Below are positions 54,445-63,400 of a stretch of 64,000 bases of DNA, one piece after another. This stretch comes from VXYL01 sp965243095. Lineage in GTDB: Bacteria; Pseudomonadota; Gammaproteobacteria; Pseudomonadales; Azotimanducaceae. Numbering within the stretch: the stretch's first letter is position 1; each line of letters begins with the position of its first letter. The DNA lies in contig OZ251530.1 in the NCBI GenBank assembly GCA_965243095.1, positions 2,728,001 to 2,792,000 of the forward strand, given 5' to 3'. The notes beneath the pieces are model-generated. The model had not been told where the DNA came from. It ran no database searches and saw only the letters and a list, made by a program, of their open reading frames with translations. Position numbers and translations under genes: made by a program.

Positions 54445-56561
54445 ACGGCAACGCCGCCACCGCTGCCGCCTCGGAGCCGGCCGTGCAAGCGCCGCCGATG
54501 CGCAACTACTCGGCGTTCGACGCGCAGCTCGCCCACCGCGCCCTCAACATGCGGCTGTTTCTGCGCCTGTTGAAGTGGGCGAAGCCGTACCGCGTCACCT
54601 TGATCGTCAGCGCCTTGCTGATCATCGTCGCCTCCGGCTTCTCCACGCTCACGCCGGTTTTGCAGAACCGCATCATCGTGGACGAGATCCTGAAACCGAG
54701 CGCGGCCGCGAGCGTCGCCGCGGCGCAACCCGGGCCGGCGGAACCTGCCGCTGCTCCCGCACCGGCGGCCGTGCAAGAACCCGCTGTCCCGGCCGAAGAG
54801 CTGCCCCACTACGGCCTGCTCACCTTGCTGAACTGGCTGACGGACGCGCTGGCGGTGGAACCGCTGCTGGTGGCGGTCGGCATGTATCTGTTCATGTTCG
54901 TCTTCCAAACGCTGATCGGCGTGGCGCAGCAGCTTCTGCTCACCAGCGGCGCGCTGAAGACGCTGCGCGATCTCCGCAACGATCTGTTCGCCTCGCTGGA
55001 GCGCAAGCCAGCGTCCTTCTACGACCATGTGGCCGTGGGCCGGGTGATGACCCGCGTCACCAACGACGTGGAGAACCTGTTCGAGTTGCTGGTGGGATTC
55101 GTCGGCCGCGCCGGCATCCTCTGCCCGTTCTTTCTCTCGCTCGCCATCATGCTGGACTACAGCTTTTTCCTCACCAGCATCGGCTTGGCGATGATTCCGG
55201 TCACGGCCGCGTCCACCTTCTTGTTTCGCTATCTGATGCGCAAGATCTTTCGCCTGATCCGCGACTCGGTCTCCGCCCTCAACCAATACATGCAGGAGGA
55301 TTTGATCGGCATCGAGGTGGTGCAGATCTCCGGCCGCGAGGAGGCGAACTGCGCCGAATACCGCCGCCTCAACCGCGCCAACCGCGACTACGAGTACCGC
55401 GCCATCAACTACGAAGTGCTGTTCGAGACGTTCAACATGAACCTCGCCAGCGTCGCCGCCGTGTGCCTGTTGTGGTTCGGCGGCGGCGAGGTGGTGCGGG
55501 AGTCCATCAGTTTGGGCGTGCTGCTGCTGTTCAATCAATACATAACCATGATGGTCATGCCCATCGAATCCGTGGGGCGTTTCTTCAACACGTTGTTCCG
55601 CGCCATGGCCTCCGGCGAGCGCATCTTCCAAGCCTTGGACTGGGACGAGCGCTTGCACGAGCCGGACAATCCGGCGCAACTGCCGGCGCGCCTGCGCGGC
55701 GAAGTGGAGTTCCGCGAGGCGCGGTTCGCCTACGCCGGCGGCGACGAGGTGCTGCACGGCGTTTCCTTCCGCATCGCGCCCGGGGAGAAGCTCGCCATCG
55801 TGGGCCCGACCGGTTCCGGCAAGAGCACCATCATCCGCCTGTTGGCGCGCTTCTACGACTTCGACGACGGCATGATCTTCTTGGACGGCGTGGACGTGAA
55901 CGGCATCGCCTCAAACGATCTGCGTACGCGGGTGGGCGTGGTGCTGCAGGACTTCCATATCTTCTCCGGCACCGTGGAGGAGAACATTTCGCTGAACAAT
56001 CCGCAGATCAGCTCGGAGCGGGTGCGCTGGGCGGCGAAAGTGGTGAACGCGGATCGTTTCATTCAGGAACTGCCGGACGGCTACGACACCGAGTTGGCGG
56101 AACGCGGCCACAACCTTTCGCAAGGCCAGCAGCAACTGCTGGCGTTCGCACGTGTGCTGGCCTCCGATCCGGAGATACTGGTGCTGGACGAGGCCACATC
56201 CTCCATCGACACCGGCACCGAACTCATCATTCAAGAGGCGCTGCACAAGCTCACCGAAGGGCGCACGTCCATCATCATCGCCCACCGCCTGCAAACCATT
56301 CAGGAGTGCGACCGCGTACTGGTGCTGCATCACGGCGTGGTGAAGGAGCTGGGTACGCACGAGGAACTGCTTGCATTGAAGGGCATCTACTACACGTTGA
56401 ACGAGCTGCAGTTCCAAGACAGCAAAGTGGCGGCGGAGCTCGCCGGCGAGCAGCAGGAGCGCAAACCGGATCGGCGCTGGGTGGACACGGGCGACGGCGA
56501 CGAGGAGGAAGTGCCGTTCCCGCAAACGGACATGGGCACCACGCCCGGAATGCGCGGCTAG
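54441..56561 (+). CDS. ABC exporter half, subunit B (degenerate signature)
   Basis: 706 residues from the GTG at 54441 (GGGGGAGG upstream, overlapping the stop of subunit A). There is an Ala/Pro-rich insertion of about 50 residues between the first and second helices (about 90-135), then the remaining helices and an ATPase domain. That domain has Walker A GPTGSGKST, Walker B ILVLDEATSSID (catalytic Glu present) and a signature altered to LSQGQQQL. The defects are complementary to those of subunit A, as expected for an asymmetric heterodimer. Confidence 0.88.
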   Translation: MNGNAATAAASEPAVQAPPMRNYSAFDAQLAHRALNMRLFLRLLKWAKPYRVTLIVSALLIIVASGFSTLTPVLQNRIIVDEILKPSAAASVAAAQPGPAEPAAAPAPAAVQEPAVPAEELPHYGLLTLLNWLTDALAVEPLLVAVGMYLFMFVFQTLIGVAQQLLLTSGALKTLRDLRNDLFASLERKPASFYDHVAVGRVMTRVTNDVENLFELLVGFVGRAGILCPFFLSLAIMLDYSFFLTSIGLAMIPVTAASTFLFRYLMRKIFRLIRDSVSALNQYMQEDLIGIEVVQISGREEANCAEYRRLNRANRDYEYRAINYEVLFETFNMNLASVAAVCLLWFGGGEVVRESISLGVLLLFNQYITMMVMPIESVGRFFNTLFRAMASGERIFQALDWDERLHEPDNPAQLPARLRGEVEFREARFAYAGGDEVLHGVSFRIAPGEKLAIVGPTGSGKSTIIRLLARFYDFDDGMIFLDGVDVNGIASNDLRTRVGVVLQDFHIFSGTVEENISLNNPQISSERVRWAAKVVNADRFIQELPDGYDTELAERGHNLSQGQQQLLAFARVLASDPEILVLDEATSSIDTGTELIIQEALHKLTEGRTSIIIAHRLQTIQECDRVLVLHHGVVKELGTHEELLALKGIYYTLNELQFQDSKVAAELAGEQQERKPDRRWVDTGDGDEEEVPFPQTDMGTTPGMRG

Positions 56562-56566
56562 AACGC

Positions 56567-57724
56567 CTAAATCACGCCTTTCGGTTCCAACCCAAGAAAG
56601 AACTGCCCGGCGGTTTCGTAATGCGCCTCGCGCCCCTGCACTTGCTGGGTGATCACATGGATGTCCTGAAACCGCCGCTGAATGGCGCGGTCGGCGAAAA
56701 TCGACGTTGACCCGGAGAGGTTGTAGGCGATGTCCACCACCGCCGCGGATTCGCGGATGGCGTGGGTGCCGGCCATGCGCAACGCGATGCGCTCGGCCAT
56801 GCGGATGCTCCCGTTCGCGCACACCGCTTGCCACACGTCGGCCACCGCCCCGCGGAGCAGCGCCCGGGCCGCCGCCCACCGCGCCTCGGCTTGGCCGATC
56901 TGCCGCTGAATCACCGGATCCTCGCACAGCGGCCGGGAACCGAAGCGCGGGCGTTTGTCGGCGGCGAGTTCGATGGTGGCGTCCAAGCCGGCGCGCGCCG
57001 TGCCCAACGCCACGCTGCCGAAGCCGCAAGCGAACAGCAGCCCTTGCGGGATCACGTACAACGGCCCGGGTTCGCGCGGCGGCACGTCCAAGCGCATGGT
57101 GTGCGCCTCGGGCACCAGCACGTCGTCCACGCGGAAGCTGAAACTGCCGGTGCCGCGCAACCCCCGCACCTGCCACACGTCGATGAGCTCCACGTCTTCG
57201 CGGGGCAGCAGGTGCAAGCGCGGCGGCTGCCCGGCGCCGCCGGAAAGCGCGGCGATCCAGTTCGCGTGGCGGCAGCCGCTGGAGAACATCCACCGCCCGC
57301 GCAGACGAAAGCCGCCGGCAACCGGCTGCGCCTCGACCCGCCCCTGCGGCGGGCCGTTGCCCACCACGGTGCGCGGATTCCCCCAAACCTCTTGCGCCAA
57401 CGCCTCCGGTGCGCGGCAGCAGGTGGTGGCGAACACCGCGCCTTGGTTGAAGCACCAACCCACGCTGGCATCGGCGGCGGCCACGGTGGCCACGACCTCG
57501 ACAAACTCCGGCCAGGGCATCTCCTCGCCGCCCACCGAGCGCGGCACCAGCAGGCGGAACAGCCCCTGCGCCTTCATCTCGTCCGCCAGATCGGCGGGCA
57601 GTTCGCGGGTTTCGTCTATGGAATCGGCGGCCGCTTGGATGCGCGACACCAGCGCCTGCGCCCGCGCCAACGGGCTTGGCATGCCGTTGGCCGCGTCGTC
57701 GCTGCGCTGTTGCCGAGTTCCCAT
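56567..57724 (-). CDS. Acyl-CoA dehydrogenase-like flavoprotein (HpaH/DszC group)
   Basis: A 385-residue protein with the acyl-CoA dehydrogenase fold: N-terminal helical domain, middle strands (FRLRGRWMFSSGCRHANW), and C-terminal helices (GTHAIRESAAVVDIAYNLSG). The middle-domain pattern and the C-terminal RRFQDIHVITQQ favour the flavin-dependent monooxygenase group (DszC, HpaH-like, IBA-type) rather than true acyl-CoA dehydrogenases. It would need reduced flavin from a separate reductase, which is not seen nearby. Its stop lies 5 nt from the exporter stop on the opposite strand. Confidence 0.75.
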   Translation of the reverse strand: MGTRQQRSDDAANGMPSPLARAQALVSRIQAAADSIDETRELPADLADEMKAQGLFRLLVPRSVGGEEMPWPEFVEVVATVAAADASVGWCFNQGAVFATTCCRAPEALAQEVWGNPRTVVGNGPPQGRVEAQPVAGGFRLRGRWMFSSGCRHANWIAALSGGAGQPPRLHLLPREDVELIDVWQVRGLRGTGSFSFRVDDVLVPEAHTMRLDVPPREPGPLYVIPQGLLFACGFGSVALGTARAGLDATIELAADKRPRFGSRPLCEDPVIQRQIGQAEARWAAARALLRGAVADVWQAVCANGSIRMAERIALRMAGTHAIRESAAVVDIAYNLSGSTSIFADRAIQRRFQDIHVITQQVQGREAHYETAGQFFLGLEPKGVI

Positions 57725-57731
57725 GCGTGCG

Positions 57732-57806
57732 TGGAGCGGGAAACGGGATTCGAACCCGCGACCCCAACCTTGGCAAGGTTGTGCTCTACCCCTGAGCTAT
57801 TCCCGC
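57732..57806 (-). tRNA. tRNA-Gly (GCC)
   Basis: Read on the minus strand from 57806, GCGGGAA pairs with TTCCCGC. The anticodon loop is TTGCCAA with anticodon GCC, the T arm is GCGGGTTCGAATCCCGT, and CCA is encoded (57732-57734). Cloverleaf complete. Confidence 0.95.
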
Positions 57807-57875
57807 GACGCCGCGCATTGTACAGCTTCCCGGCGCGATGGCAATGGCGATCCGCCCGTTTTTCATGGATGCGCA

Positions 57876-57885
57876 CCTTGGGCTT
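57876..57885 (+). repeat. Left target-site duplication of ISAs1-like element
   Basis: CCTTGGGCTT, repeated exactly at 60018-60027 on the other side of the element. Confidence 0.9.
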
Positions 57886-60017
57886 CAGGGCTTTTTCACG
57901 CTAGCCGAAGGCGGTTGAGGGGCGTGGGGGAGTGGGAAGAGCTGGCTATTCGCCATCGCATGCCCTATAAAGGGTGGATGGCGGATGGATTCGACAAGTC
58001 GGAGGTGGCGCTTCGGGAGGTCGTGGTGCGGCCGGTTCGCGCGGACGAGCGGCGGCGGTGGGACCGGGAGATGGCGGAGCACCACTACCTGGGGTTCAAG
58101 CAGTTCGCGGGCCGGGGGCTGCGGCACGTGGCGGAGTGGCGCGGGCACTGGCTGGCGCTGGTCGGGTGGCAGTCCGGGGCGTTCAAGTGCGCGCCGCGGG
58201 ACGACTGGCTGGGCTGGCACCCGTCGGTGCAGTTCCGGCGCCTGCATCTGATCGGCAACAACACGCGGTTTTTGATTTTGCCGAAGGGGGAGAAGATCAA
58301 GAACCTGGCGTCGCGGACGCTGGGGCTGAGCCTGCGGCGGCTGAGCGGGGACTGGCGGGAGGCGCACGGGCACGTTCTGGAGTTGGCGGAGACGTTCGTG
58401 GACCCGTCGCGGTTCAAGGGGACGTGCCACCGGGCGTCGAACTGGGAGCGGGTGGGCGTCACGAAGGGGTTCGCGCGGCACAACGGCGCGTACACGGACG
58501 CGCATGCGTCGCCGAAGGAGATGCGCGTGCGTCCGCTGCGGCCGGACGCCCGGCGGCGGCTGTCGGACCCAACGGAGCGCCCGGAGTGGGGCGCGCCGAA
58601 GGCGGTGGCGATGCCGTACGGGAAGGCGGAGCTGCGCTCGTTGCGCGACGTGTTCGCGGAGTTGCCGGACTGCCGGCGCGGCCAGGGGCGGAAGCACCGG
58701 CTGGAGACGGTGCTGGCGATCGTGGCGCTGGCGAAGCTGTCGGGGCTGTCGGGGCCGGCGGCGGCGGAGCGGTTCGGGCGCGGGCTGGCGCAGGAGGAGT
58801 TGCGGGCGCTGGGGGCGTGGCGGCATCCGGAGCGCGGCGTCCGGGTGGCGCCGTCGGACTCGACGTTCTGCCGGGTGATGGCGGACCTCGACCCGGAGGC
58901 GCTGCGGGACGCGCTGCGGCGCTGGGCGGCGCCGCGGGCGCCGGCGGCGGACGCCGGCGCGGCGGACGGCGGGGACGTCCGCGACTCGTTCGACCGGCGG
59001 GCGCTGGCGATGGACGGCAAGCGCATCCGCGGCGCCAACCGCAACACCGGCGCGGACAGCCACTTCGAGACGGTGACGCTGGTGTCCCACGACGGCCGGC
59101 CGGTGGCGAGCCGATGCCTGTTCGAGAAGGGCGGCGAGGCCGCCGCCACCGCGGCGCTGCTCGAGGACGTCGACATCCGCGGCCGGCTGCTCACCCTGGA
59201 CGCCCCGCACCCGTCCTACGACATGGAGCGCCGCGTCGTCGACATCGCCGGCGCGGACTACCTGTTCCCGATCAAGAAGAACTGCCCCGAAACCCGCAAG
59301 GCGCTGGTCGCCATGGACTGGGACGGCGCCGGCGCGAAGCGCCACGCCGCGCCGCCGGAGAAGGCCCGCGGCAGGCTCGAAACCCGCTCCATCTCCGTCG
59401 TCGGCCTGCCGAGGAGGATGCTGCTCTTCCGACACGCCCGCCAAGCGTTCCGCGTCGTCCGCGAGCGCGTCGTGATCAAGACCGGCGAGGCGTCCCGGGA
59501 CGTCGCCTACGGCATCTGCTCGGTCGGCGCGGACCAGGCCGGCCCCGAGCGGCTGCTGGCCTGGAACCGCGGCCACTGGATGATCGAGAACGGCAACCAC
59601 CACCCCAGAGACGCCACCCTCCGCGAGGACGACAGCCGGGTCCGCGCCCGCCACGCGCCGACCAACCAGGCCGCCATGAACAACATCGCCCTCGCCGTCG
59701 TCCGGCACCGCGGCTTCCGCTTCGTGCCCGAGGCCACCACCCACTTCATGATGCGCCGCGCCGACGCCCTCGACGCCATCCTCTCCCCGGACTAGCCGCC
59801 GGAAAAACCGACCGCGCCACCGCCCGACGCCGCCCGCTTCGAGGCGCCCTCGTCCGCGCCGCGGGATCCGCCCGAAAAAACACCCGTCGCGCCCGCCCGG
59901 GCGCTCCACGCCGAACGCGGAGACGCCCCCGTCGCCGTGTTCGCACATCCGAACACGCCCTTCACATGCGCTTCGCAGCCCCGCTGCGCCGGTGCGCGTT
60001 AGCGTGAAAAAGTCCTG
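57886..60017 (+). mobile_element. ISAs1-like insertion sequence with DruA-like transposase, 2132 bp
   Basis: The ends are 20-bp imperfect inverted repeats (57886-57905 starting CAGGGCTTTTTCACG; 59998-60017, which reads CAGGACTTTTTCACG inward from the right). There are 18 matches in 20, and the whole is framed by a perfect 10-bp direct duplication, CCTTGGGCTT. The single gene 57978-59795 is the transposase, leaving 92 bp on the left and about 200 bp of non-coding, proline-codon-like, very GC-rich sequence on the right. The intact duplication argues for a fairly recent insertion, between tRNA-Gly and the exported protein at 60095. Confidence 0.9.
57978..59795 (+). CDS. ISAs1-family transposase with N-terminal DUF4338/DruA-like domain
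   Basis: 605 residues from the ATG at 57978 (AAAGGGTGG upstream; an ATG at 57960 is also in frame). Residues about 20-200 match DUF4338, the domain of the Druantia protein DruA (HHYLGFKQFAGRGLRHVAEW, HLIGNNTRFLIL, NWERVGVTKGFAR). Then comes a DDE_Tnp_1-associated block (FAELPDCRRGQGRKHRLETV) and the ISAs1 DDE domain. Candidate catalytic residues are D in LAMDGKRIRG, D in LLTLDAPHP and E in HWMIENGNHH, with TLREDDSRVR after. All are intact, so it may be active. Confidence 0.85.
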   Translation: MADGFDKSEVALREVVVRPVRADERRRWDREMAEHHYLGFKQFAGRGLRHVAEWRGHWLALVGWQSGAFKCAPRDDWLGWHPSVQFRRLHLIGNNTRFLILPKGEKIKNLASRTLGLSLRRLSGDWREAHGHVLELAETFVDPSRFKGTCHRASNWERVGVTKGFARHNGAYTDAHASPKEMRVRPLRPDARRRLSDPTERPEWGAPKAVAMPYGKAELRSLRDVFAELPDCRRGQGRKHRLETVLAIVALAKLSGLSGPAAAERFGRGLAQEELRALGAWRHPERGVRVAPSDSTFCRVMADLDPEALRDALRRWAAPRAPAADAGAADGGDVRDSFDRRALAMDGKRIRGANRNTGADSHFETVTLVSHDGRPVASRCLFEKGGEAAATAALLEDVDIRGRLLTLDAPHPSYDMERRVVDIAGADYLFPIKKNCPETRKALVAMDWDGAGAKRHAAPPEKARGRLETRSISVVGLPRRMLLFRHARQAFRVVRERVVIKTGEASRDVAYGICSVGADQAGPERLLAWNRGHWMIENGNHHPRDATLREDDSRVRARHAPTNQAAMNNIALAVVRHRGFRFVPEATTHFMMRRADALDAILSPD

Positions 60018-60027
60018 CCTTGGGCTT
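60018..60027 (+). repeat. Right target-site duplication of ISAs1-like element
   Basis: CCTTGGGCTT, identical to 57876-57885. A TTGACA hexamer follows at 60037-60042 without a good -10 partner. Confidence 0.9.
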
Positions 60028-60094
60028 CGCGAACCCTTGACAGCGAGAGCCGGCAGGTGCCAAAGTCACCCTCAACGAACTTAACTGGACGAGG

Positions 60095-60628
60095 GTGGAA
60101 CCCGTGGAGATCGTGAAGCACATCAAGACGCGCTTGGGCGTGGTCGCCGTCGCGGCGTTGGTGATCGCCACCGGAGCGATTGCCACCAAGCTGGCGCTGG
60201 CCCAAACCGCGCAGGAGTATCACTTCTTGGTGGGGGTGACCAACCGCACCACGACGCCCGAGGTGGCAGGGAGCACGGCCGCCGCTGGAGCCCCGGCGGG
60301 GCAAATTGAGACCGAATGCGGAAGGGGGGTTTGGCGTACGCTAGCCAAGAATTTGCGCAACCAGTACTTCAGTTGTCACCCCAGCACCGCGACGGGTTCG
60401 TTTGACTTGAACTACAAAGCCCGATTGGCGAATGACGCGGACGGGAACGCGGTGTACCACACCGGCACCGTCACCATCGACTGCACGCGGGGTTCCGACG
60501 ATCCGGCGGTCCCCAACGCTACCGCCGCCACGGTCGTCTTGACCGGTAGCGGAACAGGCATCGCGGTCTCAAACATGATCTGCCAACAGCCGCAGAGCCA
60601 GCAGGAACAGCCCGACAGCGACGACTGA
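60095..60628 (+). CDS. Exported protein of unknown function
   Basis: 177 residues from a GTG (a second in-frame GTG lies 9 nt later). A hydrophobic segment VVAVAALVIATGAIATKLALA (about residues 16-36), ending ALAQTAQ, suggests a signal peptide or anchor. Four cysteines follow (ETECGRG, YFSCHPS, TIDCTRG, NMICQQ), which may form two disulfides. The C-terminus is Gln/Asp-rich. The ISAs1-like element sits 77 bp upstream and may have displaced its promoter. No family recognised. Confidence 0.55.
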   Translation: MEPVEIVKHIKTRLGVVAVAALVIATGAIATKLALAQTAQEYHFLVGVTNRTTTPEVAGSTAAAGAPAGQIETECGRGVWRTLAKNLRNQYFSCHPSTATGSFDLNYKARLANDADGNAVYHTGTVTIDCTRGSDDPAVPNATAATVVLTGSGTGIAVSNMICQQPQSQQEQPDSDD

Positions 60629-60752
60629 CCGACGACCGTGGGCGCGCCGACAACGTGAAGGCGGCGCACCTTCCATTGCGGCGGAAACTCGTCCGCGCTT
60701 GAGCCAGCGCCGCTGTCCGTGGCGCGGTCGGCGACCTATGTGCGGCGCGGAC

Positions 60753-61892
60753 TCAACCCTCGGCGCCGCCGTTCCCCACCAGGGTGGACACCCGCGAGAG
60801 CAGATCCTCGCCGCGCTCGCACTCCACTATCCAGTCGCCCACCCGGTCGCCCACGCGCTCCATCGCCCGGGGCCCGGCCGCGGCGAGCACCACCGACAGC
60901 CGCTCGGCCGTTGCCGCGCCGAACTTGATCGCGGCCTGCCGCCGCAGCCGCGCCAAGCCGCGGGCGCGCTCCTGCTCGATGCCCCGTTCTACGCCTTGCT
61001 TGAGGCCCCGTTCTACGCCTTGCTTGAGGCCCCGTTCTACGCCTTGCTTGAGGCCCCGTTCTACGCCTTGCTTGAGGCCTTGCTCGATGCCCTCGGCCAC
61101 ATGCTGGGCGCGAACGTCCGAAAACCACTCGTCGAACAGCGCCTCCGATACCGTTGCCATGTCCGTTCCTCCTTTCAGCCCTTCCAAATCCGCAAGTGAC
61201 GGCAGCGCGGATTCGGCGCCGCCCAAGTGCGTCAACAACGCGCCGGTCCAAGTGTGCAGCACCCGCCGCGTCGCCGCGTTCTCCTCGCCCGCGAAGCGTG
61301 ACCACTCCCGCCGAAACCGCGCCAGCAGCTCCGCCGGCGTCCGCTCCGCCTGCAGCCGCAACGTCGCCGCCGCGCGGTTGTCCGGCGGCAGGCGCGCCAA
61401 ATCGCCGCTCGACCGCAGCCGCTCCAGCGACTGCAAAACATAGTCCCATCCTTGGAACGGCGCAAGAACCGACCGCGTGGTCAGCGACCACGACTCCGGC
61501 AGCGCCACGGCCCCGGGCGCCGTCCAGCGCCGGCTGCCGTTGTAGAGGACGACGGGCAGTAGCGCCGGTGCCCCGCCATCGCGCTCGGTCGGGCGCTCGC
61601 GCGCCATGCGTCCGTACTCGCGCATGCGCCGCGCCATGTCCCGTCTCACCGTGCTCTGGAACTCCACCACGACCACCAGGTCCGCGCCCCCGCCCCGGGC
61701 CGGCGCGCGCCACGCGATGTCGCCGAAGCGCTGCTTGTGGCGGCCCCGGGCGGGCCGGACGTAGGCCGCCGGCAGCGGCGCCGCCCGGTCGAAGTCGAAC
61801 TCCGCCTCCAGCGCCGGGGCGACCAGGCGCAGCATGTCGACGAACACTTCGCGGTGCCCGTGGGCGAACTTGTGGATGCCGTCGTTGTCCAT
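60753..61892 (-). CDS. Rpn-family nuclease with in-frame tandem repeat
   Basis: 379 residues from the ATG at 61892 (MDNDGIHKFAHGHREVF; the longer frame to 61991 adds non-conserved sequence). The N-terminal PD-(D/E)XK core contains FGDIAWRAP and VVVVEFQSTVRRDMARRMREY, the ExQ form seen in the Rpn copy at 18658. The middle shows LPVVLYNGSRRWTAP, typical of the family. Near the C-terminus GLKQGVER is repeated four times, from a 24-bp DNA repeat. It is more distant from the 18658 gene than the 34011 fragment is, so it is a separate lineage. Confidence 0.75.
   Translation of the reverse strand: MDNDGIHKFAHGHREVFVDMLRLVAPALEAEFDFDRAAPLPAAYVRPARGRHKQRFGDIAWRAPARGGGADLVVVVEFQSTVRRDMARRMREYGRMARERPTERDGGAPALLPVVLYNGSRRWTAPGAVALPESWSLTTRSVLAPFQGWDYVLQSLERLRSSGDLARLPPDNRAAATLRLQAERTPAELLARFRREWSRFAGEENAATRRVLHTWTGALLTHLGGAESALPSLADLEGLKGGTDMATVSEALFDEWFSDVRAQHVAEGIEQGLKQGVERGLKQGVERGLKQGVERGLKQGVERGIEQERARGLARLRRQAAIKFGAATAERLSVVLAAAGPRAMERVGDRVGDWIVECERGEDLLSRVSTLVGNGGAEG
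60982..61077 (-). repeat. Four perfect 24-bp tandem repeats inside the Rpn-family gene
   Basis: Four exact copies begin at 60982, 61006, 61030 and 61054, each encoding eight residues GLKQGVER on the minus strand. A weaker fifth copy (GIEQERAR) follows in the protein. Exact identity at DNA level means recent slippage expansion, giving a length-variable helical segment. Confidence 0.9.
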
Positions 61893-62201
61893 GGCGCGCC
61901 ACGGTAGCCGTCCGCGGCGTCCATGTATGCTGGTTTTCTCTCGGATTTGAAGGAGAAGTCGCCCAGTGTTCTTGTAGGCGAAATCGCACACGGCGCTTTG
62001 CCGTCACGGCGTCTCAACCCGAAAACGCCGCGCCAGCGGTGCCATCATTGCGAGCTGACGGTGCGTCGCGTGCTGGCACCGCCGCGCCGAGTCCGCGCTT
62101 AGGCCGGGGCGCCACTGATCTGCCCCCGGAGCCTCGCGTTGCTCCTGCTCCGCCCGTGTGAGAAGGTTGGAAGGAAGGAAACAACGCCGAGCAGACAATG
62201 G
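61893..62201. other. Intergenic region between Rpn-family gene and IS5-family element
   Basis: 309 bp. A 64-residue minus-strand frame (62004-62198) has no recognisable sequence and no good start context. Purine-rich AAGGAAGGAA (62171-62180) could be a ribosome site or promoter tract for the antitoxin gene now separated by the IS. Nothing else is seen. Confidence 0.35.
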
Positions 62202-62205
62202 TTAG

Positions 62206-63393
62206 GGAAGGTCTGATCTAACGGCAATTTGGCGCGGAGGCCTGCCGTCGCGGGTTTCGGTGCCGATTTCGCCGCCCGACCGCGTTCGGATCACCCAAAT
62301 TCGCGGCGTCTCCATGCCGGCCGCGGTGGCTTCCCCGCCGTCGAGGCGCACGGGCGCCGCGGTCACGCCGCCAGGCTCCGCTCGGCGATCAGCAGATTGG
62401 CGAACCCCAGCAGGAGCGCGATCCGCTGCGTGTTCTTGTGCAAGCCCCGGTAGCGCACCTTGCCGTACCCGAACATCCGCTTCACGTAGAAGAACGGGTG
62501 CTCCGCCTTCGCCCGCACCGACGCCTTCTCCTTCTCGCGCCGCGCCTCCTCGCCGTCGGCGTCCAGCCGCCGCCGGCGGCCCGGCCGCATCGCCACCCGC
62601 CACTCGACGGCACGGCCCTGGTTCTCCGGCCGCTTCTCCACGCCCTGGTATCCGGCGTCGCCCCACGCCCGCGTCTCCTTCCCGTGCAGCAGCCGGTGCG
62701 CGTGCGCCACGTCCGACTCGTTCGCCGCCGTCGTCGCCAGGCTGTGCGCCACCCCCGTCTCCGCGTCCGCCCCGACGTGCATCTTCATCCCGAAGTGCCA
62801 CTGGTTCCCCTTCCTCGTCTGATGCATCTCCGGGTCCCGCTCCCGCGAACGGTTCTTCGTCGACGTCGGCGCCGCCACGATGCTCGCGTCCACCACCGTC
62901 CCCTCCCGCAGCGTCAGGCCCCGCGCCGCAAGGCTGGCGTTGACCACGGCCATCAGCTTCTCCCCGAGGCCGTGCTTCTCCAGCAGATGCCGGAACTTCA
63001 GGATCGTCGTCTCGTCCGGCAGCGCTTCCAGCTTCAGGCCCGCGAAACGCCGCGCCGGCTCCACCTCGTAGAGCATGTCCTCCATCCCCGGATCGCTCAC
63101 GTTGTAGAACAGCTGCATGCAATGCACCCGAAGCATCGCCGACAGCGGATACGGCCGCCGGCCCCGGCCCGTCGTCGTCTTCGGATAGTGCGGCCGCACC
63201 GCGTCCTCCAGCTCCTGCCACGGAACCAGCCGCTCCATCCGCTCCAAGAACCTCTCCCGCCGCGTCTTCCGCTTCTTCGCCCCGTACTCCAGCTCCGCGA
63301 AACTCGCCTGTGCCGCCGATTCCATCGCCGTACCGCTCCATGCCTCCAATCGCGTCAATTGTCGCAGGTTCGGCGGAATAGATCAGAGATTCC
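62206..63393 (-). mobile_element. IS5-family insertion sequence, 1188 bp
   Basis: The 15-bp terminal inverted repeats are 62206-62220 (GGAAGGTCTGATCTA) and 63379-63393 (inward GGAATCTCTGATCTA), with 13 of 15 matching. A 4-bp target duplication, TTAG, is at 62202-62205 and 63394-63397. A CTAA/TTAG-type duplication is usual for the family. One transposase gene on the minus strand fills it. It lies 3 bp plus the duplication upstream of the DUF433 start codon. Confidence 0.92.
62363..63325 (-). CDS. IS5-family transposase
   Basis: 320 residues from the ATG at 63325 (MESAAQASFAELEYG; an ATG 33 nt earlier is less family-like). N-terminal family block RERFLERMERLVPWQEL. DDE residues: D in GTVVDASIVAAPTSTKN, D in WGDAGYQG, E in KAEHPFFYVKR. 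The C-terminal YRGLHKNTQRIALLLGFANL is characteristic. No stops or frameshifts, so probably functional. Confidence 0.92.
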   Translation of the reverse strand: MESAAQASFAELEYGAKKRKTRRERFLERMERLVPWQELEDAVRPHYPKTTTGRGRRPYPLSAMLRVHCMQLFYNVSDPGMEDMLYEVEPARRFAGLKLEALPDETTILKFRHLLEKHGLGEKLMAVVNASLAARGLTLREGTVVDASIVAAPTSTKNRSRERDPEMHQTRKGNQWHFGMKMHVGADAETGVAHSLATTAANESDVAHAHRLLHGKETRAWGDAGYQGVEKRPENQGRAVEWRVAMRPGRRRRLDADGEEARREKEKASVRAKAEHPFFYVKRMFGYGKVRYRGLHKNTQRIALLLGFANLLIAERSLAA

Positions 63394-63400
63394 TTAGCCG

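Noticed and set aside
60095..60095. A promoter from TTGACA at 60037-60042 for the exported protein
   Set aside because: No acceptable -10 hexamer lies 15-19 nt downstream, so I kept it only as a remark.
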